Below, piece after piece: positions 23,240-34,881 of a stretch of 64,000 nt of DNA. The notes beneath the pieces are model-generated. The model was not told where the DNA came from. It made no database searches and saw only the letters and a program-made list of their open reading frames with translations. A program made the position numbers and the translations under genes. This DNA is from Amphiura filiformis. Taxonomy: Eukaryota; Echinodermata; Ophiuroidea; Amphilepidida; Amphiuridae. Position 1 is the first letter of the stretch. Each line of letters opens with the position of its first letter. Where the stretch lies: assembly GCF_039555335.1 (NCBI RefSeq), contig NC_092646.1, positions 26,403,780 to 26,467,779 on the forward strand. Reading direction: 5' to 3'.

Positions 23240-23575
23240 TCACTATAAAGTAAAGACAACATAGGAATACGCATTTGATCTTTTTAGCCTCGACGCATGA
23301 TTTTGAATGCTCGACTTATGCCAAGTCTGTAACTTGAGTGACAGTTATTGTCAGAAAACATACAGAATAAAGGGATTTTGTTTTTGGCTCTTTTTCCCAA
23401 AACAATTGATTGAACATGGAATTTTAACTTTTATTCCCAGTTAGATCGAGCTAAAGGATTTAGGATTGAGCTCGGTTTTCATCCTGAGACTACATGTTTT
23501 ATCTGGTAAAACAGGATGATATTTGTGTAATTCCAAAAAAATAATGCTGTATCTGGAAACAGGAGTAGTCATCGT
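23240..23575 (+). repeat. Copy of the 2,620-3,000 dispersed repeat
   Basis: Contains the TTTTGAATGCTCGACTT, TTGTCAGAAAACAT, TTTTTGGCTCTTTTT and AGGATTGAGCTC blocks in the same order as at 2,759-2,930. It ends directly at the TTA that flanks the Harbinger-type element. Confidence 0.6.
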
Positions 23576-24176
23576 TAGGCCGTATCAAATTAATGTTTTG
23601 GTTCTCGTCCCTTCCCTCCTTAATTTCTGGGATTTGCCCATTTTGTTTAGATTTTGAATTTTTTTAAGAATTAAGAATGATTTATGAAAACTTCATAGGC
23701 CTACATATAAAATAAGTTTAGTAGAGAACAAGGATCACTGCATTTTATAAGGGGTTTATCCCTCAGAATCTCACATTTGAAAAAAAAGGGGGGCTCATCC
23801 TTTCCTCAAGTACTGTTGGAAAAGACCGAAAAGTACTGACAATGCTCATTTATGAGTCATTTTACATTTTTTTAAAAACTCACCCCTCAGGAGGAGATTG
23901 GGGGCGCTATTATGCTGCCGACAGGAATTTTATTTTGCTCCGTTGATGAACTGTTTTATGTGCAATTTTTCACCGTTTTAGATATCGTCTAACTTTATGT
24001 GTAAGCTGTTGTTATACTACTTAAACTTGTGACTAGTGTGATGGTGCTGTTCGTCGTTTTCTTTATCGATTTGTGCAATATTCAAGACTGGTAAGAACTT
24101 TAAGCTTTACGAGTGCAATAACAAGACTGCTGAATTCATCGCCGCTGCTGATGGGTTACAGGCTGTCTGTAACATT

Positions 24177-25490
24177 ATGACACGTATTCAATATACAATT
24201 CAAAAACTGATGTCCATTGGTAGAAATATGCAAGATAACAATAATAAACCTTTCCATAAAGATAAATGGAATCACTTTAAGGAACTTGGCATTGCTAAGA
24301 CAACCCGGCGTGGGTGCAGTGCTGGTAAATACAAGCAAAGACCAATCCAAACTGTGGTCTCGAACCGTAGACATGATCATGATGTTCATAAACCTCTAGA
24401 TTCCTGTAGGCCCAAGTGCCTACGCAGCTTACCTAAATCATTAGTGCCCCCAACAAAAAGAGAATCTAGTTTCCTGCCACGAATCTTTCTTACAAACGCA
24501 CGTTCAGTTCTTAAAAAGACCGATGAACTTGAGCAAGCAATGAAGCATGACCATGCTGATTTGGCAGTCGTCACCGAGTCATGGGTTACACTTGACACGG
24601 CACCTGAACAATACACCCTTGAGAACTATAATGCATTTAGCAATTGCCGAGTTGACCGTCGTGGTGGAGGTCTTTTGATTTACGTTCGTGATAACATTAA
24701 AGCTGAGTTAATGGAAGATGCTAATGACATGGTTCCAGCTGAATTGGAGGTTACATGGCTGCTAGTTTCACATCCCAAGCTGCCCAGGAGAGCACCATAT
24801 TTGGTTGTTGGAGCTGTATATATTCCTCCAGACTCGCCACATCAAGATTTGTTGGTTTCACACTTAATTGAGACAGTAGATTTTGTACGCACTAGTAAGC
24901 CCCAAGCTGGTGTAGTCATTTTAGGAGACTTTAATAGAACAAATATTAAGTCATTATGTCTGGGAAACAAGCTTACACAAGTTGTCGATTTACCAACAAG
25001 AGAGGGTGCTATTTTAGATCTGATCATTTCTGACTTTTCGGAGTTGTACAAGCGCCCGAGTGTTAGATCTCCCATTGGTCGAAGCGACCACAACTGTGTC
25101 AGCTGGTTTCCCATTCAGTCTAAACCTATCAATACTATACAGTCAAGGACAATCCAACCAATTAAGGACTCTAATCTCAGAGCTTTCGGTCTGTGGATAC
25201 AGAACCAGACCTGGACTGAAGTGTATGACATAAATGATGTTCAATCCAAGGCAAATGCCTTCTATCACATTCTAAGTGGGGGCATTGACGCATTCCTTCC
25301 ATCCAAGACTGTCAAGTTACACTCTCGTGACAAACCTTGGATGACGGATCGTGTTAAGGCCCTCATTGGTCTGAGACAGAAGGCTTTTGCTGATGGAAAC
25401 AAGTATGCTAGAAATAAGCTCAGAAATAAAGTGATCCGAGAAATTCGGAAAGCAAAAGTTTCTCACAACATCAACAAGATCAGAAAGTAA
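24177..25490 (+). CDS. LINE endonuclease domain (EEP/AP-endonuclease type)
   Basis: 437 codons. Residues ~100-290 carry the endonuclease motifs: LTNARSV (Asn), ADLAVVTESWV (catalytic Glu), GGGLLIYVRD, VVGAVYIPP, GVVILGDFN and the terminal RSDHNCV (Asp-His pair). In LINEs this domain nicks target DNA to prime reverse transcription. The N-terminal ~90 residues are basic and of unknown role. The frame ends at a TAA where family members would read through. The same frame is open again from 25,491, so this is one mutated ORF and not a separate gene. All visible catalytic residues are kept. Confidence 0.85.
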   Translation: MTRIQYTIQKLMSIGRNMQDNNNKPFHKDKWNHFKELGIAKTTRRGCSAGKYKQRPIQTVVSNRRHDHDVHKPLDSCRPKCLRSLPKSLVPPTKRESSFLPRIFLTNARSVLKKTDELEQAMKHDHADLAVVTESWVTLDTAPEQYTLENYNAFSNCRVDRRGGGLLIYVRDNIKAELMEDANDMVPAELEVTWLLVSHPKLPRRAPYLVVGAVYIPPDSPHQDLLVSHLIETVDFVRTSKPQAGVVILGDFNRTNIKSLCLGNKLTQVVDLPTREGAILDLIISDFSELYKRPSVRSPIGRSDHNCVSWFPIQSKPINTIQSRTIQPIKDSNLRAFGLWIQNQTWTEVYDINDVQSKANAFYHILSGGIDAFLPSKTVKLHSRDKPWMTDRVKALIGLRQKAFADGNKYARNKLRNKVIREIRKAKVSHNINKIRK

Positions 25491-27025
25491 CAAAAACTTG
25501 AACCAGGTAAATGGCACAGGGAGATTCGTAACCTTGCCAACATGAATAAGGTCGAGAACACTATTCATGTCCCCAACATTGATCCTACAAATTATGTAGC
25601 GGTTGCCAATGAAATTAATATCCACTTAGCCAGTTTCTCTCAGTCTCAAACAGCACTCAAGCTGGATGATCTTCCTGCATACTTGCCCAGTAAAGATCCA
25701 CCCCCTATCATTCAACCCTGGGATATTTATGGTGATCTTAAGAAATTATCAGCTTCAAAAGCAGGAGGTCCGGATAATGTTCCACCAAGAGTTCTGAAAG
25801 AATTTGCCTATGAACTCAGTAGGCCTGTTGCAGATATTATCAATTCTTCTCTCAGGCAAGGTAAAGTACCCTCTCAGTGGAAGGAAGCTAATGTAGTGCC
25901 TATTCCAAAGCAAACCCCCCTTCCATTGACAAACTTAGGCCAATTTCTCTTACAGCTGGTCTTGCCAAGGTTGCTGAAGGTCGTGTAGCCAAATGGGTCC
26001 TTGATGCTATTCAGCCCCACATTGATCACCGACAATATGGTAATCAGAAAGGAATGTCAACCACCCACTGCCTCATTGATGTTTACCATCATATGGTTTC
26101 TGGAGCTGAAAAGGCTGGTAATGTTAGCACTCTTGTCCTTACGGACTATACCAAAGCCTTCGACATGATAGACCACAGAATTGCTGTCATCAATTTGTTG
26201 AAGATGGGCGTCTCCCCTGCAATTGTGGAGTGGGTGATTGACTTCCTTTCCTCCCGTAAACAAAGGGTTAAGTACAAGCAAACCTTTTCTGAATGGGTTA
26301 CTCTCTCTGGAGGTGTTCCACAAGGTACCAACATGGGACCTATTACCTTTCTTGCCATGATCAACTATGCATTGAATGATGTCCAGCATACAAACAGAGT
26401 CTGGAAATACGTTGATGACCTGACAATAGGTGAAAATCGGGCATATAGTGATGATAGTGCAATCCAAGAGAATCTTGATGCCCTGAATGAGTGGTCTAAG
26501 AGCAATAAATTGAAGTTGAACCCTTCAAAATGTCAGGCCATGCAAGTTTATTTTGGTAAGAAGGCTACCCCACATGTTGATCTGTCCATTGATGATCATA
26601 AATTAGCTGTTGTTGAGAAGGTTAAACTCCTGGGTGTTATGATCCAAAACAATTTATGTTGGGATGAACAAGTTGATTCAATGTATGCGAAGGCCAATCG
26701 TATTACTCATAATCAGGTGGCCCAGCTTGAGAAAATTCAGAGACGTGTTTGCAAATACATCCTTGGTAGAAAGTATACTACCTATGCAGATTCCTTAGCT
26801 ACCCTTGAACTTCATTCGTTGTCTGAGAGGAGACAAAACATCTGCAAGGAATTTGCCCTGAAAGCAAGCACGTCTGTGAGGTTCTCACACTGGTTTCCAC
26901 CTAGTAAGTATCACTCCCACATGACTCTTAGAAGACAACCAAAATTTGACTCTTTTAGATGTAGGACCAACAGATTTCAAAATAGTCCCCTACCATTTCT
27001 CACCAACATCCTAAAAGCAATGTAA
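25491..27025 (+). pseudogene. LINE reverse transcriptase part, two frames
   Basis: The first segment (to about 25,915) has KAGGPDNVPPRVLKEF and QWKEANVVPIPK. After a one-base shift at the C-run the frame continues with RPISLTAGLAKV, LTDYTKAFDMIDH (first palm Asp), GGVPQGTNMGPITFLAMIN and the intact catalytic KYVDDLTIGEN. Next come KLKLNPSKCQ and LLGVMIQ (thumb). The C-terminal part AQLEKIQRRVCKYILGRKY follows directly after SMYAKANR, so about 40-60 residues usual between these motifs are missing without loss of frame. The stop is at 27,023-27,025. Confidence 0.85.
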
Positions 27026-27285
27026 TTTGCTTTTATTGCCAGTCATTTTTTTATATTGTTCCAAATCCAGTCAAGTGCAATTATAATGTGTTCTTATTTA
27101 TTTGTATGTTTTTAATGTTTGAGTGTTTTAATTATAAATGTATGTATTTTTCATAATGCTATTTTTAATGTAAATGTCATGCAATTCAGCCGTTGGCTGC
27201 TATGTGATTTATAATAAAATATACAATATATACAATCAATTCATGAAAATCCTCTGGACGAGAACCAAAACATTATACGGCCTTA

Positions 27286-30200
27286 AAACCTTAATGTACC
27301 GGTACGATTTCCGTCAAATTTTAACTTGCGACTTAATGACTGCAGATTTTTAATGTTTTGTATATAACCTACTGGTTTTTTTTTAATTTTTGCGGTGACT
27401 TTATTAAATCTGTAATTTTAAAGTTTTGTATATGTAATTTTTAGACTTAGTGGCTCTTGATAATTCATTTTTTTTAATAATGTGGAATAAATACATAGTA
27501 CTTGGATATACCTTTTTTAAAAAAATCCTAGTGTTAAAATTAGGCATAACATTTCGTATTTTACGGTAAGATTTTTGATTCTTACAGACCTGAACTTCGC
27601 CCATGAGCTGTTTTTTGTTGTTTTTTTTTTTTTTTTTTGTGGTTTAGGGTATACACAGACCAGAAACCTATATCGCCGCTGGGCAGGAAAAACCTCATAA
27701 TGTAATTCCAAAGGTCAAATGCAAAACTTCATAAGTAAAAAATGTGGGATAAAAACATAGTGCTTGGATATACCATTTTTTTTAAATCCTTGTGTATTTT
27801 ACGGTAAAATTTTTTAATTCTTACAAACCTGAACTTCGCCCATGAGTTTTTTAGGGGGTTATAGGCCTACAGACCAGAACCTAAACATGACCTGGGGGGT
27901 TAACTATGTACAAAAGTATTGGCAAAATTGATTTGCGGCTAAAATTTCTACGACCATGCGATTTTCACCAAATTTTCTCCTAAATATATATAAAAGGAAA
28001 TGACTGGCATTTGTTTGTATTGTATGTATTTTTTGTCAGTATTCTTTTTATACTTGTATATATTATTATTGTTTTGTTTTATTTGCAACGAATGAAATGA
28101 TTTGAATAAAAGCTCGTTTTTCGGGCATAAAATACAAAAAAATGTAAGAAAATGACTATTTCAAACTAAATAACAAGTACTATAAAGTCAATATCTGCTG
28201 GAACTATTTTACAAGACTGAAATGAAAATCATGGATTTCGCTGTCGAAAACTATGGTTGGATTCATGGATGGTCGAATAAAAACTTTATCACTAAAATAA
28301 GGATGGATCTACGATCTTAAGTCGTTTGGGTTAGGGTTTTAATATTCAGATATTCTAAATAGTAGGAACTTCATCCATGCATGCACTCAAATCGGTTAAC
28401 CAAATCAATAACATACACTCAGGGGCAGAGCAAGAGCCTCGGGGGGTCCATGGACAAAGCTGGACAAGGAGCGGTGCGAGGCCATTTTAACATCTCCTTT
28501 ATCAGCCTTTATTTCATTTTCGCTTTTGCTCGGGCTCCTGAACCCTCGGGCCCCTAGACTTCGTCCACCCTGTCCACCCACTTGCTACAGGCCTGCACAC
28601 GACCTACTTGTATTTTGAGAATGTGTAATGCTCTAGGTACCCATTCGTAGTCCTGATTCTATAGAAATTGTATTACCAAATATTAAAGTTGGGGCCCTTG
28701 ACCTTAATTACTGTGGCCAAAACGGGCAAAATTTAATGAAAAGACTCATAAATGCAGGCATAAATAGAATATAACCTTGTCAGTTCTATTCTACCGCACC
28801 GCACCTTTGAACCTTGCAGAAAACAATTAAAGCAAAAAAAAAAAAAGGGGCTATTTGGCCAAAATAACAGGGTGGCCTTGTCAGCAACTGCTCACTTGCT
28901 GACCGCGACTGGGGGCAGGGGCATTCGCCCCTCCCTTTTTAGCAAAGAGAAAAAGAAGGGGAAAGGAGAGAAGAGAAAGGGGGGGAAGGAGAAAAGAGAA
29001 GAGAAAAGGAGATAAAAAGTTAAATTGCACGTAATTCAGTAGGCCCATGTTTAAAAACCCGCCCGGTCGGGTCGATCGGAAGTAAGTCCTAGGCATTACT
29101 TGAAGGCGGATCCTTGTCCTAAATGAAAATTACTGCGGGCCCGCTGATATATGCAGGGCCCGTCACATTTTGCTATCAAAGTCGGTATCAAGTTTAAGAC
29201 GGACTCCATGCCAACTTCAACATCGATCCATAGGCATACATCATGCTTTAGTTGAGTTTAGTATTTGAGTCTCAAGTCTTGCGAAATGTCAGTGGACTTG
29301 TGCAACATTTAAAATTTTGCAAAGAGAGTTCGGGCCCTTTTTTCTGTTTAAAGCAATGATTTTAATAGTGTAAAAATGATGCACCAAATAGCTTCAATTG
29401 GACCTTTATTTCGCAAAAATTTTCAAAACCCCCCTGCGTAGTGGACAGTGCCCATTTTCGCTTCTGCTTTTGACATTTGCCAATTTATGTTTTAAAACAC
29501 AATAACCGGGAAAAATTGTCAACGAAAGGCTTCATGGAGTCCCGGCATGGACCGCTTATTTCACAAATTCGGCTTTTTCAGACTAAAATTTTACACAATA
29601 ATAGTGCCAAATGGGCCACCAAATCGTTTCAATTAGGTCTTCATTCTGCAAAAGTTTCTTACTTCTGATTGGGCACATTCCATTCAGAGACCCCCCTAGC
29701 CCTGCGTCGCGCAAGCGCAACACGATGACCGCTCTGCTGCCATTTATTACATTTTAGTATACTGAACAATTTCGCCCCCTCACTTTCAATAACATTCCGC
29801 GGGCCTGGTACATGATATATTTTGATAAATCGTTCAATACTCTACTGTCAGAGATATCTTATTTATATTTATATTGAGCTATGTGTCAGTTCCTTCTAGT
29901 CTGCTCTGTTCTTCTTTAGTGTTCACATTTGACAATATGTGTTTTATGTAGTACAAATAATATTATTACTGTATTTTGACCATTATGTTATATTCCAATC
30001 ATAGGCAGCAGAAACGGTAGAATGGGGGTACACGCCCCCCCCCCCTATTTTTTCTATTTGGGGACATCCCCTAATAAAAATTCCCTTTAAAGGGAAAGCC
30101 AGCTTCAATGCAGAAGATGCCTTGTAATAAGTTTGGGTGGCGGCATTTTTATATGATCACTCTTTTTTATGATCCATCATGTTTCATGACAGTCCACCAA

Positions 30201-30486
30201 ACCATCAATGATGAGAACATGCACACAGAAACAGCAAACCAAACAACTCCTATAACTTCCTGTCAATTAATTACTCCAAATTGTTCTGTCTTTTTGTCTT
30301 TTCTGCCTTTTAGGCTACCCTTCGCTCATTATTAATATAAAGAAATGCAGTTTTTAGTTAATTGGCTAAAAACTGCCATCCTACTTGCCTTATACATGCA
30401 CATTAATTTTATATTAATTCGCAATTTATACTTAATATAGCACATTATAAAATGTATAAAGACTGATATTGTTCAATTATAATAGG
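27286..30486. other. Non-coding stretch with a local duplication
   Basis: No gene recognised. 27,478-27,612 and 27,742-27,855 are diverged direct copies (shared word ACCTGAACTTCGCCCATGAG). 28,430-28,610 has faint hAT-like ends. 29,330-29,680 is unassigned. Short homopolymer runs occur at 28,833 and 30,037. Confidence 0.5.
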
Positions 30487-30494
30487 CCTACATG

Positions 30495-30937
30495 CAGCGG
30501 CGTAGCCAGCTTTCTTGGTCAGAGGGGGCAAAATAATTTTTTGGGGCACAGACGAAAAACAATTGCAGTTGCATCATACAATACATAATTATACCGGTTT
30601 TGTTTTTAGAGAGACTGTACATGTCTTCGAGCTTCCAAAAAAGGCTTTATTGGGTATGTGACGTTGTGCGTGCGTAGCGCGCAAAAAATTGTATTTTACA
30701 CTATTTTCGCCCATGATCTGGATAAAAAAGGGCTTTATAGTGACAACATGCGCTCGCAGCGCGCAAAGAAATTGTATTTTACACTATTTTGGCGCATGAT
30801 CGGGATGCCCTTGCCCCTTTTCTTTTCCTTTGCCCTCCAGATTTTCTTTCATTTTTTGTCGGAGGGGCACTTTTTCTTTCATTTTTTGTCAGGGGTGGCA
30901 CTCTGCCCCCCTTGCCACCCCGCTAGCTACGCTACTG
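30495..30937. mobile_element. hAT-type miniature element, 443 bp
   Basis: Ends CAGCGGCGTAGCCAGC and GCTAGCTACGCTACTG are inverted copies. A perfect 8-bp duplication CCTACATG lies at 30,487-30,494 and 30,938-30,945. An internal direct duplication (GCGCGCAAA...TTGTATTTTACACTATTTT) occurs twice at about 30,678 and 30,757. Non-autonomous. Confidence 0.92.
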
Positions 30938-31464
30938 CCTACATGTATATAAATTATACCCATATCAAAAATAGGCCCTAAAATTGCATCGAATTTTTCC
31001 CGTTGAAAAGACAAAACTGATGTTTAAGATAAATTATTTCATAAATGACATTTTGAGTCATTTTTATCCATAAGACGATACAGGATATAGGATATTTTTA
31101 CTTTGACTTTTACGTCCATAAAGGTTTTAATCATGTTATCAATACACTCACATCTCATGCTGTGCTGATCTCCAGGAGGTCTGCTAATGTAAATCTAAGA
31201 ACGCCTGATAACAAGGATTCTATAATTTTCTTTCGTTGATATGCTGTGGAAACTATTATAGGCCTGGCATGAACTTTTAATGTCATATTTCCTTCAAACC
31301 ATAACTTTTGAAATTCTTACTCGTTTTCATTCGTTGAAACGGCAAAACATACTTTCTTTTTCTTACAAATCCAATAATAGGTCTATTATATATTTTCACC
31401 ATAAAAAGTTCCGCAAAGTAATTCAAACCAATGCTAGTACCCCGTAATCTCTTTAGCAAACAAA

Positions 31465-32867
31465 GAGCGTGTTTCTACAGAGCCAAATACCGCTTTGGAA
31501 ACGGTATGGAACCGTTAATGAGCGTGTTTCTACAGAGCCAAATACCGCTTTGGAAACGGTATGGAACCGTTAATCACTCCTGTGGAAACAGCCTCCAACG
31601 CCTTTTTGCAACGCCTTTTCATCGCCAACGGAAACCTCGTTGGAGTAGGTTTTGCCGTTGACGAAGCGGGTAGATTTTCTGTGGAAACAGACCGAAGCGG
31701 TAACTTGCCGATTATTGAGCAAAATCAAACAAAATGGCTGTTAATCAACATGTTAATTGGACAGACGACATGACAAAAACGTTAATATAAACAGCCTGGG
31801 CAACATAACAAGTCCAAACTGTTATGTAAAGCCACAATTTATCCGTGATACGGAAAAACAGAAAAACTCACGGAATTCGGGGTTTGCTCACGGAAATTTG
31901 TAAATGCTACAAAATAGTGAAAAACTGTGTAAAATGTAAAACTTTCCTCTTGATTTGCAAAATATAACCAAAAAAAGTGATTATTTAGCAATAATCAACC
32001 ATTAAACAATCCATTCTAGCATTAATTCTAGGCCTACGATGCAATATTCTGGCCATACTACCGTACAAAATACACTTTTAAAACATGTTTGTCATTCAGA
32101 TTAAACGGTATGAACACGCCAACGGCAAAACCCTGTCTGTGGAAACAGCAGGTTAAACGGTAAGATAACGGTAAGATAGCGTTATCCATTTAGCGGTAAC
32201 TTAGCGGTGCGCCTGTAGAAACACGCTCTTGTGGAAACAGCCTCCAACGCCTTTTTGCAACGCCTTTTCATCGCCAACGGAAACCTCGTTGGAGTAGGTT
32301 TTACCGTTGACGAAGCGGGTAGATTTTCTGTGGAAACAGACCGAAGCGGTAACTTGCCGATTATTGAGCAAAATCAAACAAAATGGCTGTTAATCAACAT
32401 GTTAATTGGACAGACGACATGACAGAAACGTTAATAACAGCCTGGGCAACATAACAAGTCCAAACTATTATGTAAAGCCACAATTTATCCGTGATACGGA
32501 AAAACAGAATAACTCACAGAATTCGGGGTTTGCTCATGGAAATTTGTAAATGCTACAAAATAGACAAAAAACTGTGTAAAATGTAAAACTTTTCTCTTGA
32601 TTTCCAAAATATAACAAAAAAAAGTGATTATTTAGCAATAATCAACCATTAAACAATCCATTCTAGCATTAATTCTAGGCCTACGATGCAATATTCTGGC
32701 CATACTACCGTACAAAATACATTATGTTTGTCATTCAGATTAAACGGTATGAACACGCCAATGGCAAAAACCTGTCTGTGGAAACAGCAGGTTAAACGGT
32801 AAGATAACGGTAAGATAGCGTTATCCATTTAGCGGTAACTTAGCGGTGCGCCTGTAGAAACACGCTC
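31465..32867. mobile_element. TIR element with ~650-bp tandem internal duplication
   Basis: The outer ends GAGCGTGTTTCTACAG (31,465) and CTGTAGAAACACGCTC (32,852-32,867) are perfect inverted copies. A 55-bp unit at the left end is present twice in tandem (31,465 and 31,520). A large unit is present twice, 31,581-32,228 and 32,230-32,867, nearly identical, and each ends in CTGTAGAAACACGCTC. The word GTGGAAACAG recurs inside. The structure looks like two copies fused end to end. Confidence 0.85.
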
Positions 32868-33161
32868 ATAGACGATCTCCGAATTAGATCATAGCCAGCT
32901 AACGCTGGCGAAAATCCTAATTGCTCGCCTCGCGCCGGGAGGCGCGAGTATTAGTGTTTACTTCTGAGCGGAACGTGGAGAATTGAAGAAAAGCCTGTTT
33001 TACTTAAATTATATTTACCTTCATTTAAATATTTACAAGATGGTCATGTTTTTTATGTTGGGCACCAATTGCGATGCATGTGTATTTTTCAAGCGAATCA
33101 CATGTTTTTACAGGTTTGGTACTATAACTTCAAAAGTTTACATTAGAACCCAATTAAAGTA

Positions 33162-34173
33162 GGGGAGAGCGGGGAGTGTTCGCCCTGGGGGCAGGTTCAC
33201 CCACCCCTTGTTTCTCAGCACTACGGCTATCGGGGAATTTGGTGATGGCAAAATTAGGTGACATAGGTCATTATAAATTTCTCATATTAGCTACGCGACA
33301 TATAGGGACGTGTTCATCGAACTACAGCCAAAACAAAAAAATTACACCAAAACGTAATTTTTTCTTGCATTAATAATGTTGTATTATCATTGATTTATAA
33401 ATACAGATGGTTTTACTGGAAATCTGTATAGGGAACATATGGGATTTGTCAAAGATTTAATGCAGTTATAAACTCCTTATTCGATTGGTATTTTGCATAC
33501 CCTGAAGAAAATACAAAAATGTGCACAAGGGGCACGTTCGCCCTTTTGGGATGGGGCATGTTCGCCCTTTATCTTCCCCGGGCGGACTTACCCCAAACTG
33601 GAGGGCGGACCTGCCCCATCAGCGTATTATGCAAATAATTTATAATTATACCATCAAACAAGGTAAAACTACTGAAAAGCATGTTTTTTTAAAGTTATGT
33701 GGTATCAGTATTACTCATACCACCGTTAATGTCCTAATCCATAATCTCCCCGAAGTTGTAAACATGATACGTTTAAGCTCACTTTGGACCCCTACATTTT
33801 CCCCTGACCCGACCCCTGCAACAAATAATTAGTAACTCCCCAGAAGAGAATGAATGCCCTGTATACTCTTGCTAAATGTTTGCATTTAATATGTTATTGT
33901 TATGCAATGTTTAAACCTTTTTTGTGATTAGGGTGAACTTACCCCACCATATGGGCGAACCTGCCCCAATATGGGGCAAGTTCGCCACTTTGCAAAACTT
34001 TTTTGTTTGCTCTATCCTGTTGCTATTGTAAGGCCTATAGTTCTGGGCTTGTGGCCGTATATAGCTAAGACATGGGGCTTTCACATGGGCTAATCAGGAC
34101 ATCCCTATAACCTTAAAATTGACATCGCTAGGCTGGTCAGAAAAAAATAGGGCGAACACTCCCCGCTCTCCCC
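33162..34173 (+). mobile_element. 1.0-kb TA-flanked TIR element, copy A
   Basis: Ends GGGGAGAGCGGGGAGTGTTC and its inverse GAACACTCCCCGCTCTCCCC, flanked by TA. The inside contains several GGGGCAGGTTCGCCC-like and TTCGCCC words. It is highly similar to 51,917-52,926 in inverted orientation. No transposase frame. The TA duplication is of Tc1/mariner type. Confidence 0.88.
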
Positions 34174-34393
34174 TATATATTCTGAGAGCATATACTCGGA
34201 TGATTTCAGAAACGAAACAATGGGAGTCATTATACAGGGTGGCCCATAAAATATACAGGGTGTAACAAGCAAAATAAGGATGAAAATATTAATTCAGTTA
34301 GGGGTGTCACCCCCGACGTACATCGATAATGTAAAAATTTGACAAATGTTTAAAATAGCTAACTTAATTGCCCACCCAGTCATATGGAACTTA

Positions 34394-34653
34394 GGGACCG
34401 ATCGTTATTTACGGCAGGGGGGGGGGGGAATGGGTGTTTTGGCAAAAATATCGACAAAAATTTCGCGTTCCCCCTCGCGTCCGCTCAAAATTTTCACGTT
34501 CCCCTTGTTTTCCCAATTTTCTCCATTTAAAATTTAACAATCCCCCTCCTGGTTCAACTAAAATTTCAGTTTCCCCCCTCAAGACCACAAAAATATTTTG
34601 TGTTCCCCCCTAAATTTACCCATTCCCCCCTGCCATAAATAACGATCGCTCCC
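34394..34653. mobile_element. Harbinger-type miniature element, 260 bp
   Basis: Left end GGGACCGATCGTTATTTACG and right end the inverse of GGGAGCGATCGTTATTTATG, both flanked by TTA (34,391-34,393 and 34,654-34,656). The interior has repeated TTCCCCCTC words. No coding sequence. Confidence 0.85.
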
Positions 34654-34823
34654 TTATGGCGGTCAAGTAATTCAAAATGTAGATACAGGGTTGTCAACAA
34701 TATCTATATTTATATAAATTTCTTCAAAACACACCTTATTTGGCACTGGAAATGCAAATTTTCATGATTGAGGGATGTAACTAGATGTAAACTAAGCTCA
34801 ACAATCCAGTTTTGAAAGTTTTA

Positions 34824-34881
34824 ACAAAAACGCTTTGTCGAATTCTCTTTAAAAAAAGAGAATTCGACAAAGCGTTTTTGT
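34824..34881. repeat. Perfect 27-bp inverted repeat with 4-nt loop
   Basis: 34,824-34,850 (ACAAAAACGCTTTGTCGAAT...) and 34,855-34,881 are exact reverse complements separated by AAAA. Transcribed, it would form a perfect hairpin. It is not at the end of a recognisable element. Confidence 0.95.

Larger units (their letters stand above)
24000..27240 (+). mobile_element. Near full-length non-LTR retrotransposon (CR1/Jockey-like)
   Basis: One long coding region with an endonuclease part and a reverse transcriptase part, an AT-rich 3' tail (AATAAAATATACAATATATA) and no LTRs. Coding begins at or before 24,177, and a possible in-frame extension lies upstream from about 24,080. Only three lesions are seen: a TAA at 25,488-25,490, a one-base shift at the C-run near 25,915, and an in-frame deletion near 26,700. 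It has no host function and sits inside the Harbinger-type element. Confidence 0.88.
23578..27282. mobile_element. Harbinger-type TIR element carrying a nested LINE
   Basis: The left end GGCCGTATCAAATTAATGTT and the right end, inverse of GGCCGTATAATGTTTTGGTT, are inverted repeats sharing GTTTTGGTTCTCGTCC, with a small insertion at the left. Both are flanked by TTA (23,575-23,577 and 27,283-27,285), the PIF/Harbinger duplication. Almost all of its 3.7 kb is the LINE at about 24,000-27,240, so the LINE very likely jumped into a short miniature element. Confidence 0.75.
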
